A DNA stretch of 46,446 bases from an uncultured Rivibacter sp. (GCA_946480925.1 CAMLLU010000046.1:1-46446); one strand, 5' to 3'; positions 15,911 to 27,460 are shown, counted from the first letter of the stretch. Notes: generated by a model from the letters alone, not told the origin. Numbers and translations are program-made.

Positions 15911-16447
15911 TCAGCGCGCCGTCACGTCCGCGATGAGTCTCGCCTTCAGCGCTCGCGCGCGGATCGCGTCCTCGGACTCGGTTGCCCAGCTGAACGTACT
16001 CTTCCAGGCCCAGACCACGCCATCGATCCGAACGAACCGCACTTCGTTCGTCCTGCCTGCCACGGTAGTGACCGAACGCTGCCCTTCGGCGTCGAAAGCA
16101 AGCGTGTGTGCGCCCGGCTTCAACCTGTAGCGCACCATCGTATTCGGCAGGGTCTCGACGGCGGCTCCGTCATCTGCCTGGACCTTCACGAAGTTTCGGC
16201 CGTCACCCCAGTTGCGCCGAACAACGTACACGGTCAGCGCATTCGGGTCGGGCGCAAATTGCTTGGCCTGTGCATCGGCGTTCAGACTCGGCACCGGGCC
16301 AGCCGTGCAGGCGATCACCCGGCCCTTGTTGGTCTTGTGGCAGTACGGAACTTCGGCTGTGGGATCGGGAGCCGGCGGCGTGGCGCATCCCGCCAACAGC
16401 CCGACGACCGCGACCACCGAGGCACACATCAGTCTGCGGGTAGTCAT
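15911..16447 (-). CDS. Periplasmic lipoprotein, last gene of the metal-efflux operon
   Basis: A 178-residue protein with a lipoprotein signal peptide: basic start, hydrophobic stretch and lipobox LLAGC followed by ATPPAPDP. The mature part has two early cysteines (PYCHKTNKGRVIAC), then a beta-rich domain with TVYVVRRNWGDGRNFVKV and RYRLKPGAHTLAFDAEG, which resembles the DUF2846-like lipoprotein fold. The ATG at 16447 lies five bases after the stop of the His-rich gene upstream (stop 16455-16453), so the two are probably co-translated; a GTG at 16456 is an alternative start. Function in metal handling is inferred only from operon position. Confidence 0.75.
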   Translation of the reverse strand: MTTRRLMCASVVAVVGLLAGCATPPAPDPTAEVPYCHKTNKGRVIACTAGPVPSLNADAQAKQFAPDPNALTVYVVRRNWGDGRNFVKVQADDGAAVETLPNTMVRYRLKPGAHTLAFDAEGQRSVTTVAGRTNEVRFVRIDGVVWAWKSTFSWATESEDAIRARALKARLIADVTAR

Positions 16448-16452
16448 GGTGT

Positions 16453-16839
16453 TCACTTCACGGTGAAGCGTGCGGTGGCCGGCTTGCCGCCGACGGTCAC
16501 GACCGCGACGGCCTTGGTGCCGGGGCCGACCTTGAAGCTTCCGGTGGCTTCGAGCTTGTCGCCAGCCGGCTTCAGCTCGACTTCTTGCTTCTCGGCGCCG
16601 GTCAGCAGCGTGACCTTTGCGCTGGCCTTGGACACGTCAGCAGGCTTGCCGTGATCCCGCAGGTACAACTGGATCACGGTGGGCTTGGCCACCAGCTCGT
16701 AGTCCATGTCCTTGACCTCGACCACGACGCCGCCATGCAGCGGCTTGTGCTCATGGGCATGGTCATGCTTGTCGCCGGCGGCGAAGGCCGAGCCGGCCAA
16801 GGCCAGGGCGATGGAGGCGAGGAAGGCTTGCGTCTTCAT
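16453..16839 (-). CDS. Small His-rich periplasmic protein of the efflux operon
   Basis: A 128-residue exported protein. The Sec signal peptide MKTQAFLASIALALAGSAFA ends in a clear Ala-x-Ala site. The mature N-terminus has a His/Asp run (GDKHDHAHEHKPLHGG) suited to binding divalent metal. The rest is a small beta-sandwich-like domain with YLRDHGKPADVSKAS and the end GGKPATARFTVK. AGGA lies a few bases upstream of the ATG at 16839. It sits 41 bases after the RND pump gene, so a periplasmic metal chaperone or buffer feeding the pump is plausible but not shown. Confidence 0.8.
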   Translation of the reverse strand: MKTQAFLASIALALAGSAFAAGDKHDHAHEHKPLHGGVVVEVKDMDYELVAKPTVIQLYLRDHGKPADVSKASAKVTLLTGAEKQEVELKPAGDKLEATGSFKVGPGTKAVAVVTVGGKPATARFTVK

Positions 16840-16880
16840 GGGAGTCCTTTCGGGGTGGTGGGGTGTGAACAGGGACGGAA

Positions 16881-20000
<3,120 letters not shown>

Positions 20001-20001
20001 G

Positions 20002-21120
20002 TCAGCGCACCTGGTTGATCAAGGTGGCGCCCTGGGTGGCGACGCGGTCACCAGCCTTCAAGCCCGCCGTGACGGCGACGTTCAGGCCGTCCAGCGGCTC
20101 GGTCGTGACGGTGCGCGGCTCGAAGCGTTCGGGGGCGGTCTTGACCCAGACGACGGTCTGGTTGGCCGGGCTCTTCATCAGCGACGCGACGGGGACCGGG
20201 ATGCCCTTGACCTTCTGCCTGGTCTGCACGAACACGCGCACCGGCTGGCCGACGGCCAGCCCGTTCAGGGCCGCGCCCTGCGCCCGGAAGCCCAGCGGCA
20301 GCGCCTGCTCGCGCAGGCTGCGCGCGGCGCCGACGAACACCAGCGGCACGCGCTGATTGCCGACCGCCAGCGTGGCGCTGCCGACATCGGCCCCCAGGGC
20401 CGGATCGAAGGCCAGGGCCTCGATGCGCAGGCGACCCGGATCGACGATCTCGAACAGCAGCTCGCGGGCATCGACGACCTGGCCGGCCACCACGTGGGCC
20501 GACGCGATCACACCGGACACCGGGGCCACCAGCGCCTCGCGCGTGGCCAGCCCGCCGCCGACGGCTGCGATGCGTTCGGCAAGGCTGGCTGCCTCGCTCT
20601 CGGCGGCCTCGATGTCCTTGCGCGGCACGGTGTCGGCCAGTTCCTTGAGGCGCGCGACGCGCTTGTCGGCGAGCGACTTGGCCGCACGCAGTTCGGCCAG
20701 CTGCGCGGACTGGTTCGATCGCTCGATGGGTGCCGTCGACGGCACGACATAGGCGAGCAGGTCGCCCTTGCGCACCACTTGTCCAGGGCTGGGCAGGCCG
20801 CGCGGACCGGGCTCGATGCGACCGGCGTTCAGCGGCTGGACCTTCCCACCCGCGTTCGGATCCATCAGCACCTTGCCGTTCAGCTCGACCGAGCGCGGCA
20901 GTTCGGCCTCCTCGGTCACCATCGTGCGCACGCCGAGCTGGCGCTGGGCGGGCTTGGGCAGGAAAACGCTCCCATCGGGCTGCCGCTGGGGGCCGTTGGC
21001 GCTCGGCGCGGCCGGGGCATCGCCGTGGTCGTGCCCTTCGCCGGCCTGGGCCGGCCACGCGGCGGCCAGGGCCAGGACGACGCCGAGCCCAGCGAGGTGG
21101 TTCGTGATGGCGCGCTTCAT
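20002..21120 (-). CDS. czcB: RND efflux periplasmic adaptor (CzcB/CusB family)
   Basis: A 372-residue membrane-fusion protein that links the RND pump to the outer-membrane channel. The signal peptide ends WPAQA; the mature start is GEGHDHGDAP, a metal-binding His motif. Next come a beta-barrel/lipoyl half (GKVLMDPNAGGKVQPL, GQVVRKGDLLAYVVP), a coiled-coil hairpin around AAKSLADKRVARLKELA, the second lipoyl half (VAPVSGVIASAHVVAGQVV) and a membrane-proximal domain ending GDRVATQGATLINQVR. The ATG at 21120 overlaps the upstream stop in an ATGA arrangement, so the genes are translationally coupled. Confidence 0.9.
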   Translation of the reverse strand: MKRAITNHLAGLGVVLALAAAWPAQAGEGHDHGDAPAAPSANGPQRQPDGSVFLPKPAQRQLGVRTMVTEEAELPRSVELNGKVLMDPNAGGKVQPLNAGRIEPGPRGLPSPGQVVRKGDLLAYVVPSTAPIERSNQSAQLAELRAAKSLADKRVARLKELADTVPRKDIEAAESEAASLAERIAAVGGGLATREALVAPVSGVIASAHVVAGQVVDARELLFEIVDPGRLRIEALAFDPALGADVGSATLAVGNQRVPLVFVGAARSLREQALPLGFRAQGAALNGLAVGQPVRVFVQTRQKVKGIPVPVASLMKSPANQTVVWVKTAPERFEPRTVTTEPLDGLNVAVTAGLKAGDRVATQGATLINQVR

Positions 21121-21677
21121 GCCGCACCTCCCGCTTGCGGCTGGCGGGCCGTCATCAGGCGCCTGCCACCGAGCACCACGACCGCCAGTGCGGCCAGGCC
21201 GCCGACAGCCCAGCCGGCGTACTCCTTCCACGAGTGCTGGTGGACCGGGTCATCGGCGTGCGGAGCCTCGTGCAGGTCGAGTTCCCCGGCCAGCAGGTCG
21301 ACGTCGGAGCCCGCCGTCACCGTCGCGGTGATCGGCAGCACGCCGGGCTTCGGCGCTTCCTTCAACACGATTTCGTAGGCGTCGTCGCCATGGGACTGCG
21401 CACTGAACTTCGCGCCCGCGATCTCGAGATCGATCTTCGCGCCGCGCACGGGCGTGTTGTCGGCGAAGCGGTCCAGGTACAGGGTGACCTGCTTGCCGTC
21501 GAGCACGCCGACCAGCTCGAAGGTCTCGGAGACGGCTGCGAAGCGCGGCAACGCCTTGCCGGTGGCGACGGGTGTTGCATCGCCGTGGTCATGGCCTTCG
21601 CCGGCCAAGGCCGGCATGCCGGTACCGAGCAGGAGGGCCGCGAGACTGAGCACGGCCAACGGATGGGTGGACTTCAT
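21117..21677 (-). CDS. Membrane-anchored periplasmic His-motif protein of the efflux operon
   Basis: A 186-residue protein with a Sec signal peptide (MKSTHPLAVLSLAALLLGTG, cleavage near PALA), the same mature start GEGHDHGD as the neighbouring adaptor, a beta-rich domain, a His-containing juxtamembrane stretch (HADDPVHQHSW) and one C-terminal membrane helix (YAGWAVGGLAALAVVVLGG). It therefore sits in the periplasm anchored to the inner membrane. The shared mature start with CzcB suggests that one was copied from the other. ATG 21677 was chosen because it begins the signal peptide. Its stop overlaps the czcB start by four bases. Known HME operons sometimes hold such extra proteins; the function is inferred from context only. 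Confidence 0.8.
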   Translation of the reverse strand: MKSTHPLAVLSLAALLLGTGMPALAGEGHDHGDATPVATGKALPRFAAVSETFELVGVLDGKQVTLYLDRFADNTPVRGAKIDLEIAGAKFSAQSHGDDAYEIVLKEAPKPGVLPITATVTAGSDVDLLAGELDLHEAPHADDPVHQHSWKEYAGWAVGGLAALAVVVLGGRRLMTARQPQAGGAA

Positions 21678-21736
21678 GGGGTGGGATTCCTGAATGGGTT
21701 CGCTAAGGCGTGTTCGTTTCGTGCGGGACGCCGGGC

Positions 21737-23047
21737 TCATTGCGGCAGCAGGCCCAGCGCCTGGCGCCACGCCGAGATGGCTGCGGCGAGTTCGATGCGC
21801 GCACGTGCGGCCTGGCGCTCGGCGTCCGCGGCCTCGGACTCGATGCGCAAGCGGGTGGGCAGGTCGGTCTCGCCGAGCCGGAACGACTTGTCGAAGAAGC
21901 CTCGCGACTCCAGCGCAAGCCCCGCGCGTCGTTCGGCGGCCGCGAGCTGCGCGCGCGCGGCATCGGCGCGTGCCCGGGCAGCCTCACGTTCGCCCGCAAG
22001 GCGGGCATGTTCGAGCGCCATCTGCGCCTGCAACTCGACCGCTTCGGCGCGCGCAGTGGTCACGCGTGCGTCGTGTCGGGGTCCGGCGCCAAAGGGGATG
22101 CGCACACCGACGGTGAAGGTCTGGTTGTAGGACTCCCCGTAGGCGCCCCGATCGCGGGTGGCGGCGATCGTCAGCTCCGGGCTGGCACGTGATTGGGTGG
22201 CAGCCAGCGCGATCGCTCCCTCGGCGACCGCTGCGCGGTCCTTCAGCGCAAGCAGTTCGGCATGGGTGTCCATCTCGGCCGTGGCAGTTGCCGGAGTGGG
22301 CGGCTCGGGCTCGGCCTGGCTCGGCTTGGCGCTGGCCAGGCCGACGGCGGGCATGGCGGTCAGCGAGCGAAGATGCTGCTGCGCGACCGTGAGCGCGCCG
22401 TCTGCCTGCGCAACGGCGCCTTCGGCCACAGCCACCGCCGCATCGGCCTGGTGCTGGTCGGCTCGGGCCAGATCCCCAGCCTTCAGGCGCTTGCCCACGT
22501 CGGCCGCGATGCGGCGAACGTTTTCCAGTTGGCCGCGCGCGGCTTCCAGCTCCGCGTGTGCCCGCTGCCAGGACCACCAGGCTTCCCGCACGGCGGCCGC
22601 GATGCGCAGCTGGGCCGCAGTGGTCCGGCTCTCGACAGCACGGCCTTCGGCGTCGGCCAGTGCCTGGCTGCGACCGCGTTCACCCGGCAGCCACAGCGGG
22701 ATGGCGACGCCGACTTCGTATTCCCGCGTGCCGACGTTTCGGTTCAGGCGGTCCGTCTTGGTCGACAGCTCCATGGCGACCGGTTCGGGCGTCCACGACT
22801 GGGCGGCCTGCGCCTGAGCGCGTGCCGCATCCCGCCGTGTCGCGAGCGCCAGTGCTTCAGGCTGGCGGGCCCATGCCGCTTCAAAGGCCCCGCGCAGGGT
22901 CAGCGGGTCCTGCGCTGCGGGCGGTACCGCTGTCTGCGCGTGCGCTTGGATCAGGCCGGCTGTCAGTGCGGCAGCCAGTGCCAGGGTCAGGGTGGCGCGG
23001 GCGGTGTGTGGCCACCGCCCTGCAGCCGGAAATCTTCTTCGGTGCAT
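21737..23047 (-). CDS. czcC: TolC-family outer-membrane channel (CzcC type)
   Basis: A 436-residue outer-membrane efflux protein. The signal peptide has a long basic start (MHRRRFPAAGR) and ends AHAQ, with no lipobox cysteine. The two-fold repeat of long helices expected of the family is visible in alanine-rich segments with strands such as YEVGVAIPLWLPGERGRS and TFTVGVRIPFGAGPRHDAR, each followed by a coiled-coil helix. ATG 23047 was preferred over an upstream GTG-type extension because it starts the signal peptide. It lies 163 bases after czcI and 59 bases before the next gene. Confidence 0.88.
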   Translation of the reverse strand: MHRRRFPAAGRWPHTARATLTLALAAALTAGLIQAHAQTAVPPAAQDPLTLRGAFEAAWARQPEALALATRRDAARAQAQAAQSWTPEPVAMELSTKTDRLNRNVGTREYEVGVAIPLWLPGERGRSQALADAEGRAVESRTTAAQLRIAAAVREAWWSWQRAHAELEAARGQLENVRRIAADVGKRLKAGDLARADQHQADAAVAVAEGAVAQADGALTVAQQHLRSLTAMPAVGLASAKPSQAEPEPPTPATATAEMDTHAELLALKDRAAVAEGAIALAATQSRASPELTIAATRDRGAYGESYNQTFTVGVRIPFGAGPRHDARVTTARAEAVELQAQMALEHARLAGEREAARARADAARAQLAAAERRAGLALESRGFFDKSFRLGETDLPTRLRIESEAADAERQAARARIELAAAISAWRQALGLLPQ

Positions 23048-23210
23048 CCGATGCTCCAGTGTTGAGAACAACCCACGGGAGATCGGCGAGAGGCGACGCT
23101 GAGGGACTCAGGTCGGATCGGGCCTCGAACGGCGCCACTGACCGATGCGTCAGGAGGCGCGCGCGCAGGCGCGAACGGGCTTCAGGAAGGAAAGAGACCC
23201 GCCTCGCCGA

Positions 23211-23573
23211 TCAGGCGAGGGGCAGCCACTGAGGGCGTTCGGGCGGGCTTTGCGCGATCGTGCGCACGATGCCGTCGACCGGTGTGACCGGATGCGAGGT
23301 CAGGGCGAGCGGCGTCGCCTCATCCATCGGTGCAGGCATGCCGGCACAGGTGCCGTGGCAGTGGCCGCAATCGAAGTCGAACCCAGCCGGCGCGCTCTGG
23401 TCCGCCGGTGCACTGTCGTGGTCGGCAGTGGCCTGGCCGGTGTGCTGGTGCTCGTGGTGTCCCAGGTGCTGGGCCTGCTGGCCAGACTCATGCCCGCAAT
23501 ACGCGGCCACCGCCGCCCAGCTGAACTGGAGCGGCAGCAGGGCGAGCATGAGGATGGCGAGCCAGCGGCGCAT
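23211..23573 (-). CDS. czcI: CzcI-family protein, first gene of the RND efflux operon
   Basis: A 120-residue exported protein of the CzcI family, found as the first gene of czc-type operons in Cupriavidus and relatives. The signal peptide MRRWLAILMLALLPLQFSWA is nearly diagnostic. The mature part is rich in His and Cys: YCGHES, HLGHHEHQHTG, FDCGHCHGTCAG, consistent with binding divalent metal in the periplasm. It ends with a Pro-rich tail. CzcI has been suggested to modulate operon control; the mechanism is not settled. A MerR-type half-site lies just upstream (23591-23599). Confidence 0.85.
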   Translation of the reverse strand: MRRWLAILMLALLPLQFSWAAVAAYCGHESGQQAQHLGHHEHQHTGQATADHDSAPADQSAPAGFDFDCGHCHGTCAGMPAPMDEATPLALTSHPVTPVDGIVRTIAQSPPERPQWLPLA

Positions 23574-23582
23574 GTGGAAGAG

Positions 23583-23601
23583 TCTAGCAGCTACAGGGTT
23601 C
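23583..23601. promoter_or_regulatory. MerR-type operator-like site upstream of czcI
   Basis: GAGTCTAG, a CAG centre, then CTACAGGGT (23580s to 23599) resembles CadR/PbrR operators, which carry CTACAGGGT or CTAGAGGGT as a half-site. The cadA promoter holds the near-identical CTTCAGGGTTC. The site is only about 10-20 bases from the czcI start codon and no clear -10/-35 pair was found around it, so its exact role is uncertain. Confidence 0.4.
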
Positions 23602-23636
23602 GGGCATGGGTGACGAGCTGATCGCCGTGACCGGCA

Positions 23637-24347
23637 TCACCACTTGTCGGCACGGATGCGCCGGACCTGAGCGTTCATGCGGTGCCGGATCACATGCGAG
23701 TACAGCCATCGCTTCAGCCCCGAGAGGTTCGAGCCGTGCCGGGCATAGAACTCGTCGGGACTGTCGAAGACGCCGAAGTCGTCGGCAATGCCGTCCCTTT
23801 GGATGTAGGTGTCCTGGCCGCGCCACTCGACCGCAGGCGCGGACAGGTCGGGCGTGGCGGCCCCGTAGCCGCAGAAGCGCCGGCGGTCCGGAAACCGCCG
23901 CTGGAGGCTGGCCAAGTAGGGCGCGTCCAGGATGAAGCCTTCGAGATTGACCCAGCGCCCGTCGAAGTCGACTTCCACCCAACTGTGGATGATCCGCTGG
24001 GGGGCCAGCGCGTAGGCGATGCCGGTGATCGCACCCTTCTGCAGCGGCTTGTCGATGGTGAAGCCGTGGAATCGGCAGCGGATGCCGACGGCGCGCATCA
24101 GGGCCATCAGCAGCGTGCTCTTCGTGTTGCACTGGCCGACTCCGTCGGCGAGAACGGCCGAGGCCGGCAGTTCGTCGCTGGCGTTGTAGCCGAAGGCGAT
24201 CTCGTTGCGCACGAAGTCGTAGACCGCACCGATCCGCTCGAACGCGGGCAGTTGTCGCCAGCCCCGCCTCTCGACCAGGGTGTCGATGGCAGGGTGCGTG
24301 AAGTCGAGAAGTCGGGTGGGCTGCAGCAGGCGCGGTTCGGTGTCCAT
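23637..24347 (-). CDS. Transglutaminase-like cysteine protein
   Basis: A 236-residue protein with the transglutaminase/papain-like core: Cys73 in GVGQCNTKSTLL, His121 in IIHSWVEVDFDG, and an acidic third residue at Glu136 or Asp141 in NLEGFILD. No signal peptide is seen, so it should be cytoplasmic. Related proteins include proteases and cyclases as well as cross-linkers, so the chemistry cannot be assigned. It starts seven bases after the stop of the P-type ATPase gene and is very probably co-transcribed with it under the MerR regulator. A link to metal stress is inferred from that position alone. Confidence 0.8.
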   Translation of the reverse strand: MDTEPRLLQPTRLLDFTHPAIDTLVERRGWRQLPAFERIGAVYDFVRNEIAFGYNASDELPASAVLADGVGQCNTKSTLLMALMRAVGIRCRFHGFTIDKPLQKGAITGIAYALAPQRIIHSWVEVDFDGRWVNLEGFILDAPYLASLQRRFPDRRRFCGYGAATPDLSAPAVEWRGQDTYIQRDGIADDFGVFDSPDEFYARHGSNLSGLKRWLYSHVIRHRMNAQVRRIRADKW

Positions 24348-24354
24348 GATCGCC

Positions 24355-26616
24355 TCAGTTTCGTTGGGCGCTGCGCAGCAGGCGCAGGCCGTTGAAGACC
24401 ACCAGCAGACTGGCCCCCATGTCGGCGAAGACGGCCATCCACATGCTGGCGTTGTCGAAGAGTGCCAGCACCAGGAAGGCCGCCTTGATGCCCAGGGCCA
24501 GCGCGATGTTCTGCCACAGCACCGCGTGCGTGCGCCGCGACAGGCGCACGGTCTCGGCGATGCGCCGCAGGTCGTCGTTCATCACGACGACGTCCGCAGC
24601 TTCCATCGCGATGTCGGTACCGGCAGCGCCCATGGCCACCCCGATGTCGGCCTGGGCGAGTGCCGGCGCGTCGTTGATGCCGTCGCCGGTCATCGCCGTT
24701 GCGCCGTACTGCTTCTGCATCGCCTGGATTGCCGCAAGCTTGTCCTCGGGCAGCAGGTTGCCTCGGATGTCCGTCAACCCGGCCTCGCGGCCGATCGCCT
24801 CAGCGGTGGTCTGGTTGTCCCCGGTCAGCATCACCGGGGTGATGCCCATCGCCGTCAGCTCGCCGATGGCTGCTGCCGACGACGGCTTGGTGGTGTCGGC
24901 GACTGCGAAGAGCGCCACGACGCCCGACGCGGTGGCCAGCAGGCTCACCGAGCGGCCGGCCTGCTCGTGGCGGTGCAGCACGGCCTCGATCTCGGCGGAG
25001 CACTGTCCGCGCTCCTCGATCAGGCGGTGGTTGCCCAGCACGTAGCGTTCGCCGTCGATGTCGGCTTCGATGCCGCGCCCGGACAGCGCGGCGAAGCTGC
25101 GGGCCTCGATGCTGTTGGGCGTCAGCCCGGCGGCAATGGCGCGCGACACCGGGTGGTCCGAGTGCGCGGCCAGGGCGGCCGCGATGTGCTCCGCCCGTGC
25201 CGTGGGTACGCTGGTGGTCAGCATCTGCCACTCGACCAGGCGTGGCTTGCCTTCGGTGATGGTGCCGGTCTTGTCGAGCGCGATCGCCTTGAGCAGCCGC
25301 GCCTGCTCGAGGTGGACACCGCCCTTGATCAGGATGCCGCGCCTGGCGGCCGACGCAAGGCCGCTGACCACGGTGACGGGTGTCGCGATCACCAGCGCGC
25401 AGGGGCAGGCGATGACCAGCAGCACGAGGGCCTTGTAGACGGCCGCCAGCACGGTCCAGCCGAACAGCCAGGGGCCGGCGATGGCCACGGCCAGCGCCAG
25501 CACGAACACCGCCGGCGTGTAGATCGCGGCGAAGCGGTCGACGAAGCGCTGGGTGGGCGCGCGACTTCCCTGGGCCTGCTCGACCGCATGGATGATCCGC
25601 GCCAGCGTGGACTGCGAGGCCGCTGCCGTGACGCGGCACTCGATGGTGCCGGTCTGGTTGATGGTGCCGGCGTAGACCGCATCGCCCGGGCTCTTGTCCA
25701 CCGGCAGGCTCTCTCCAGTGACCGGGGCCTGGTCGATGCTCGTCCCGCCTTCCGTGACGACCCCGTCCATCGCGACGCGCTCGCCGGGCCTGACGCGCAC
25801 CGTCGCGCCGATCGGTACCTCACCCACGGGCACGGACTTCCAAGTGCCGTCGGCTTGCCGCAGGTCGGCCATTTCGGGCGAGAGCGCGAGCAGGCCGCTG
25901 ATCGCATTGCGTGCGCGGTCGACGGCGCGGGCTTCGATCAGCTCGGCGATGGCGTAGAGCGCCATGACCATCGCGGCCTCGGGCCACTGACCGATGACAA
26001 AGGCGCCGGCGACCGCCACGGTCATCAGGGCGTTGATGTTCAGGCGGCCGTGCCGCAGCGCCGTCAGCCCCTTGCGGAAGGTGCCGAAGCCGGCCAGTGC
26101 GATGGCAGCGGCGGCGATGGCCAGGCCTGCCGGCCTGGACCATGGCGCGTCGGGCACGAAGAAGGACAGGCCCTCGGCGGCGATGGCAAGTGCGAGGGCG
26201 GCCAGCAGGCGGGGGAGGCCCGTGCCGGTCTTCGCATCGTGATCGTGGGCCGCGGCGTCGCCGTCCTGCGTCGAGGCCGGCGCGGCGGGCCATGGATGGA
26301 TCTCGAAGCCGCTGTTTCGGATCGCCTCGACCGCCGCAATTGCCGCCTGAGGGTCGCCGTCAATTCGAAGGCTGCGTTCGCCCAGCTGAAAGCGCAGCCC
26401 CACAAGGCCCGGAATGCCCTCGACCGCGCGCCGAATCTCGGACTCCTCGGCCGCGCAGTCCATGGCGGGGACCCTGAAACGCTGGCCGCTCAAGGTCTGC
26501 TGCGCGTCCGGGGCGACCGTGGCGGAGCCGACGGGATGGCAGCAATCGCCGCAGCTGGGAACACCGGTGGCGCGAACGGACGCCGGCTTGATGTCATGGG
26601 TGTGTTCGTGGGCCAT
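24355..26616 (-). CDS. cadA: Zn/Cd/Pb-type P1B ATPase
   Basis: A 753-residue metal-exporting ATPase of the inner membrane. Order of parts: a His/Cys N-terminus (MAHEHTHDIKP, SCGDCCH), an HMA domain with MDCAAEESEI, eight membrane helices with the CPC metal motif in ACPCALVIATPV near residue 402, the phosphorylation motif DKTGTITEGKP near 444, and the hinge GDGINDAPALAQAD near 642. The CPC motif with this HMA type marks the Zn(II)/Cd(II)/Pb(II) group (ZntA/CadA). It is divergent from the MerR regulator at 26694 and is followed by the transglutaminase-like gene. The symbol denotes the family; the preferred metal is not known. Confidence 0.92.
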   Translation of the reverse strand: MAHEHTHDIKPASVRATGVPSCGDCCHPVGSATVAPDAQQTLSGQRFRVPAMDCAAEESEIRRAVEGIPGLVGLRFQLGERSLRIDGDPQAAIAAVEAIRNSGFEIHPWPAAPASTQDGDAAAHDHDAKTGTGLPRLLAALALAIAAEGLSFFVPDAPWSRPAGLAIAAAAIALAGFGTFRKGLTALRHGRLNINALMTVAVAGAFVIGQWPEAAMVMALYAIAELIEARAVDRARNAISGLLALSPEMADLRQADGTWKSVPVGEVPIGATVRVRPGERVAMDGVVTEGGTSIDQAPVTGESLPVDKSPGDAVYAGTINQTGTIECRVTAAASQSTLARIIHAVEQAQGSRAPTQRFVDRFAAIYTPAVFVLALAVAIAGPWLFGWTVLAAVYKALVLLVIACPCALVIATPVTVVSGLASAARRGILIKGGVHLEQARLLKAIALDKTGTITEGKPRLVEWQMLTTSVPTARAEHIAAALAAHSDHPVSRAIAAGLTPNSIEARSFAALSGRGIEADIDGERYVLGNHRLIEERGQCSAEIEAVLHRHEQAGRSVSLLATASGVVALFAVADTTKPSSAAAIGELTAMGITPVMLTGDNQTTAEAIGREAGLTDIRGNLLPEDKLAAIQAMQKQYGATAMTGDGINDAPALAQADIGVAMGAAGTDIAMEAADVVVMNDDLRRIAETVRLSRRTHAVLWQNIALALGIKAAFLVLALFDNASMWMAVFADMGASLLVVFNGLRLLRSAQRN

Positions 26617-26621
26617 GGCTC

Positions 26622-26653
26622 GATTGGGAACCCTGAAGTGGGTATAGAGTCAA
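26622..26653 (-). promoter_or_regulatory. MerR-type promoter of the P1B ATPase gene
   Basis: On the minus strand a -35 box TTGACT (26653-26648) is followed by CTATACCCACTTCAGGGTTC. The imperfect dyad ACTCT...AGGGT lies in a spacer of 19-20 bp, the over-long spacing that MerR proteins correct by twisting DNA. The -10 (CCCAAT/CCAATC at about 26628-26622) is weak. The layout matches the CadR/PbrR promoter type. The ATG at 26616 is very close, so the message may lack a leader. Confidence 0.6.
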
Positions 26654-26693
26654 GACGTACCGCGAACCCGCGCTTGCGGGAAGGAGTCCGACC

Positions 26694-27134
26694 ATGCGCA
26701 TCGGCGAACTGGCCCAGGCCAGCGGAACGCCTGTTGAGACGATCCGCTTCTACGAGCGCGAGGGCCTGCTACCTACGGCCGCCCGAACGGAGGGCAACTA
26801 CCGCATCTACACGCCGCATCACGCGGAGCGGCTGGCGTTCATCCGCCAGTGCCGCAGCCTGGACATGACACTTGACGAGGTGCGGGTGCTGCTGCGATTC
26901 AAGGATCAGCCGACGGCTGACTGCGGCGAAGTCAACAGCCTGCTCGATGAGCACATCGGCCATGTGGCCGAACGGATCCAGGCCCTGCGCGCCCTGGAGA
27001 AGGAGCTGCGTGCGCTTCGGGCGGCTTGTCCAGTGCCGCATGCAGCCGCCGACTGCGGCATTCTGCAGGGCATAGACCACGCGGGGGCAAAACCGCCGAC
27101 GGCCGCCAGGCGCCACGTCCGCGGAGCTCACTGA
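26694..27134 (+). CDS. cadR: MerR-family metal sensor, CadR/PbrR-like
   Basis: A 146-residue activator. The N-terminal winged helix is clear (MRIGELAQASGTPVETIRFY, then EGNYRIYTP). A dimer helix follows. Cys77 (DCGEVN), Cys112 and Cys121 (CPVPHAAADCGIL) stand where CadR-type sensors bind Cd(II), Zn(II) or Pb(II). The spacing of the last two cysteines (8 residues between) is like ZntR/CadR members. A strong ribosome-binding site AAGGAG lies upstream, preceded by a small CCCGC/GCGGG hairpin. The gene is divergent from the ATPase gene, whose promoter it should control. The last 20 residues after GILQGIDH are basic and not conserved. Confidence 0.9.
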   Translation: MRIGELAQASGTPVETIRFYEREGLLPTAARTEGNYRIYTPHHAERLAFIRQCRSLDMTLDEVRVLLRFKDQPTADCGEVNSLLDEHIGHVAERIQALRALEKELRALRAACPVPHAAADCGILQGIDHAGAKPPTAARRHVRGAH

Positions 27135-27460
27135 GCGTTGGCAGGCTTGACCGAGTGCGGGATGAAGTGCTGTCGCTGTCTGGAAGTGTTTGAGTGAGAT
27201 AGCCTGCTTCCGGCTCTGCGACAGAGATCAGCAGGCCGTCGAACGGCAGCTTCCTGGAGCCTCAATTGGGGCTGCCCACGCCTCCCGGTTAACGAAATTG
27301 CGGTCCCTCCCGACCCCCTTGGCTTGCTACAGCACCCCGAGCTGAGTCTGCCGAGACTCTCACGGCGGTGAGAGTTCGCTGGCGACCATGTTCAACAGCA
27401 AAGCTACCAAGATAAACAACATTAGCTTGGTAGAGATGCTTCTGGTCTAAACTGGCCGCC
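27135..27460. other. Intergenic stretch with two inverted repeats before the recombinase gene
   Basis: No gene was found here. Two structures stand out. One is a perfect hairpin ACTCTCAC-GGCG-GTGAGAGT at 27356-27375. The other is the inverted pair CTACCAAG (27404-27411) and CTTGGTAG (27426-27433) around a 14-bp AT-rich core. The second ends 27 bases before the start of the tyrosine recombinase at 27461 and could be its crossover site or operator. Confidence 0.55.

Noticed and set aside
15826..15935. Small plus-strand frame LKRYIAGAHDLNIAPPDLPPK after parE
   Set aside because: It lacks a start codon and ribosome-binding site, runs into the lipoprotein gene on the other strand and matches no family I know.
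24280..26868. An 862-codon plus-strand open frame
   Set aside because: Antisense of the P1B ATPase gene and overlapping the MerR start; no motifs.
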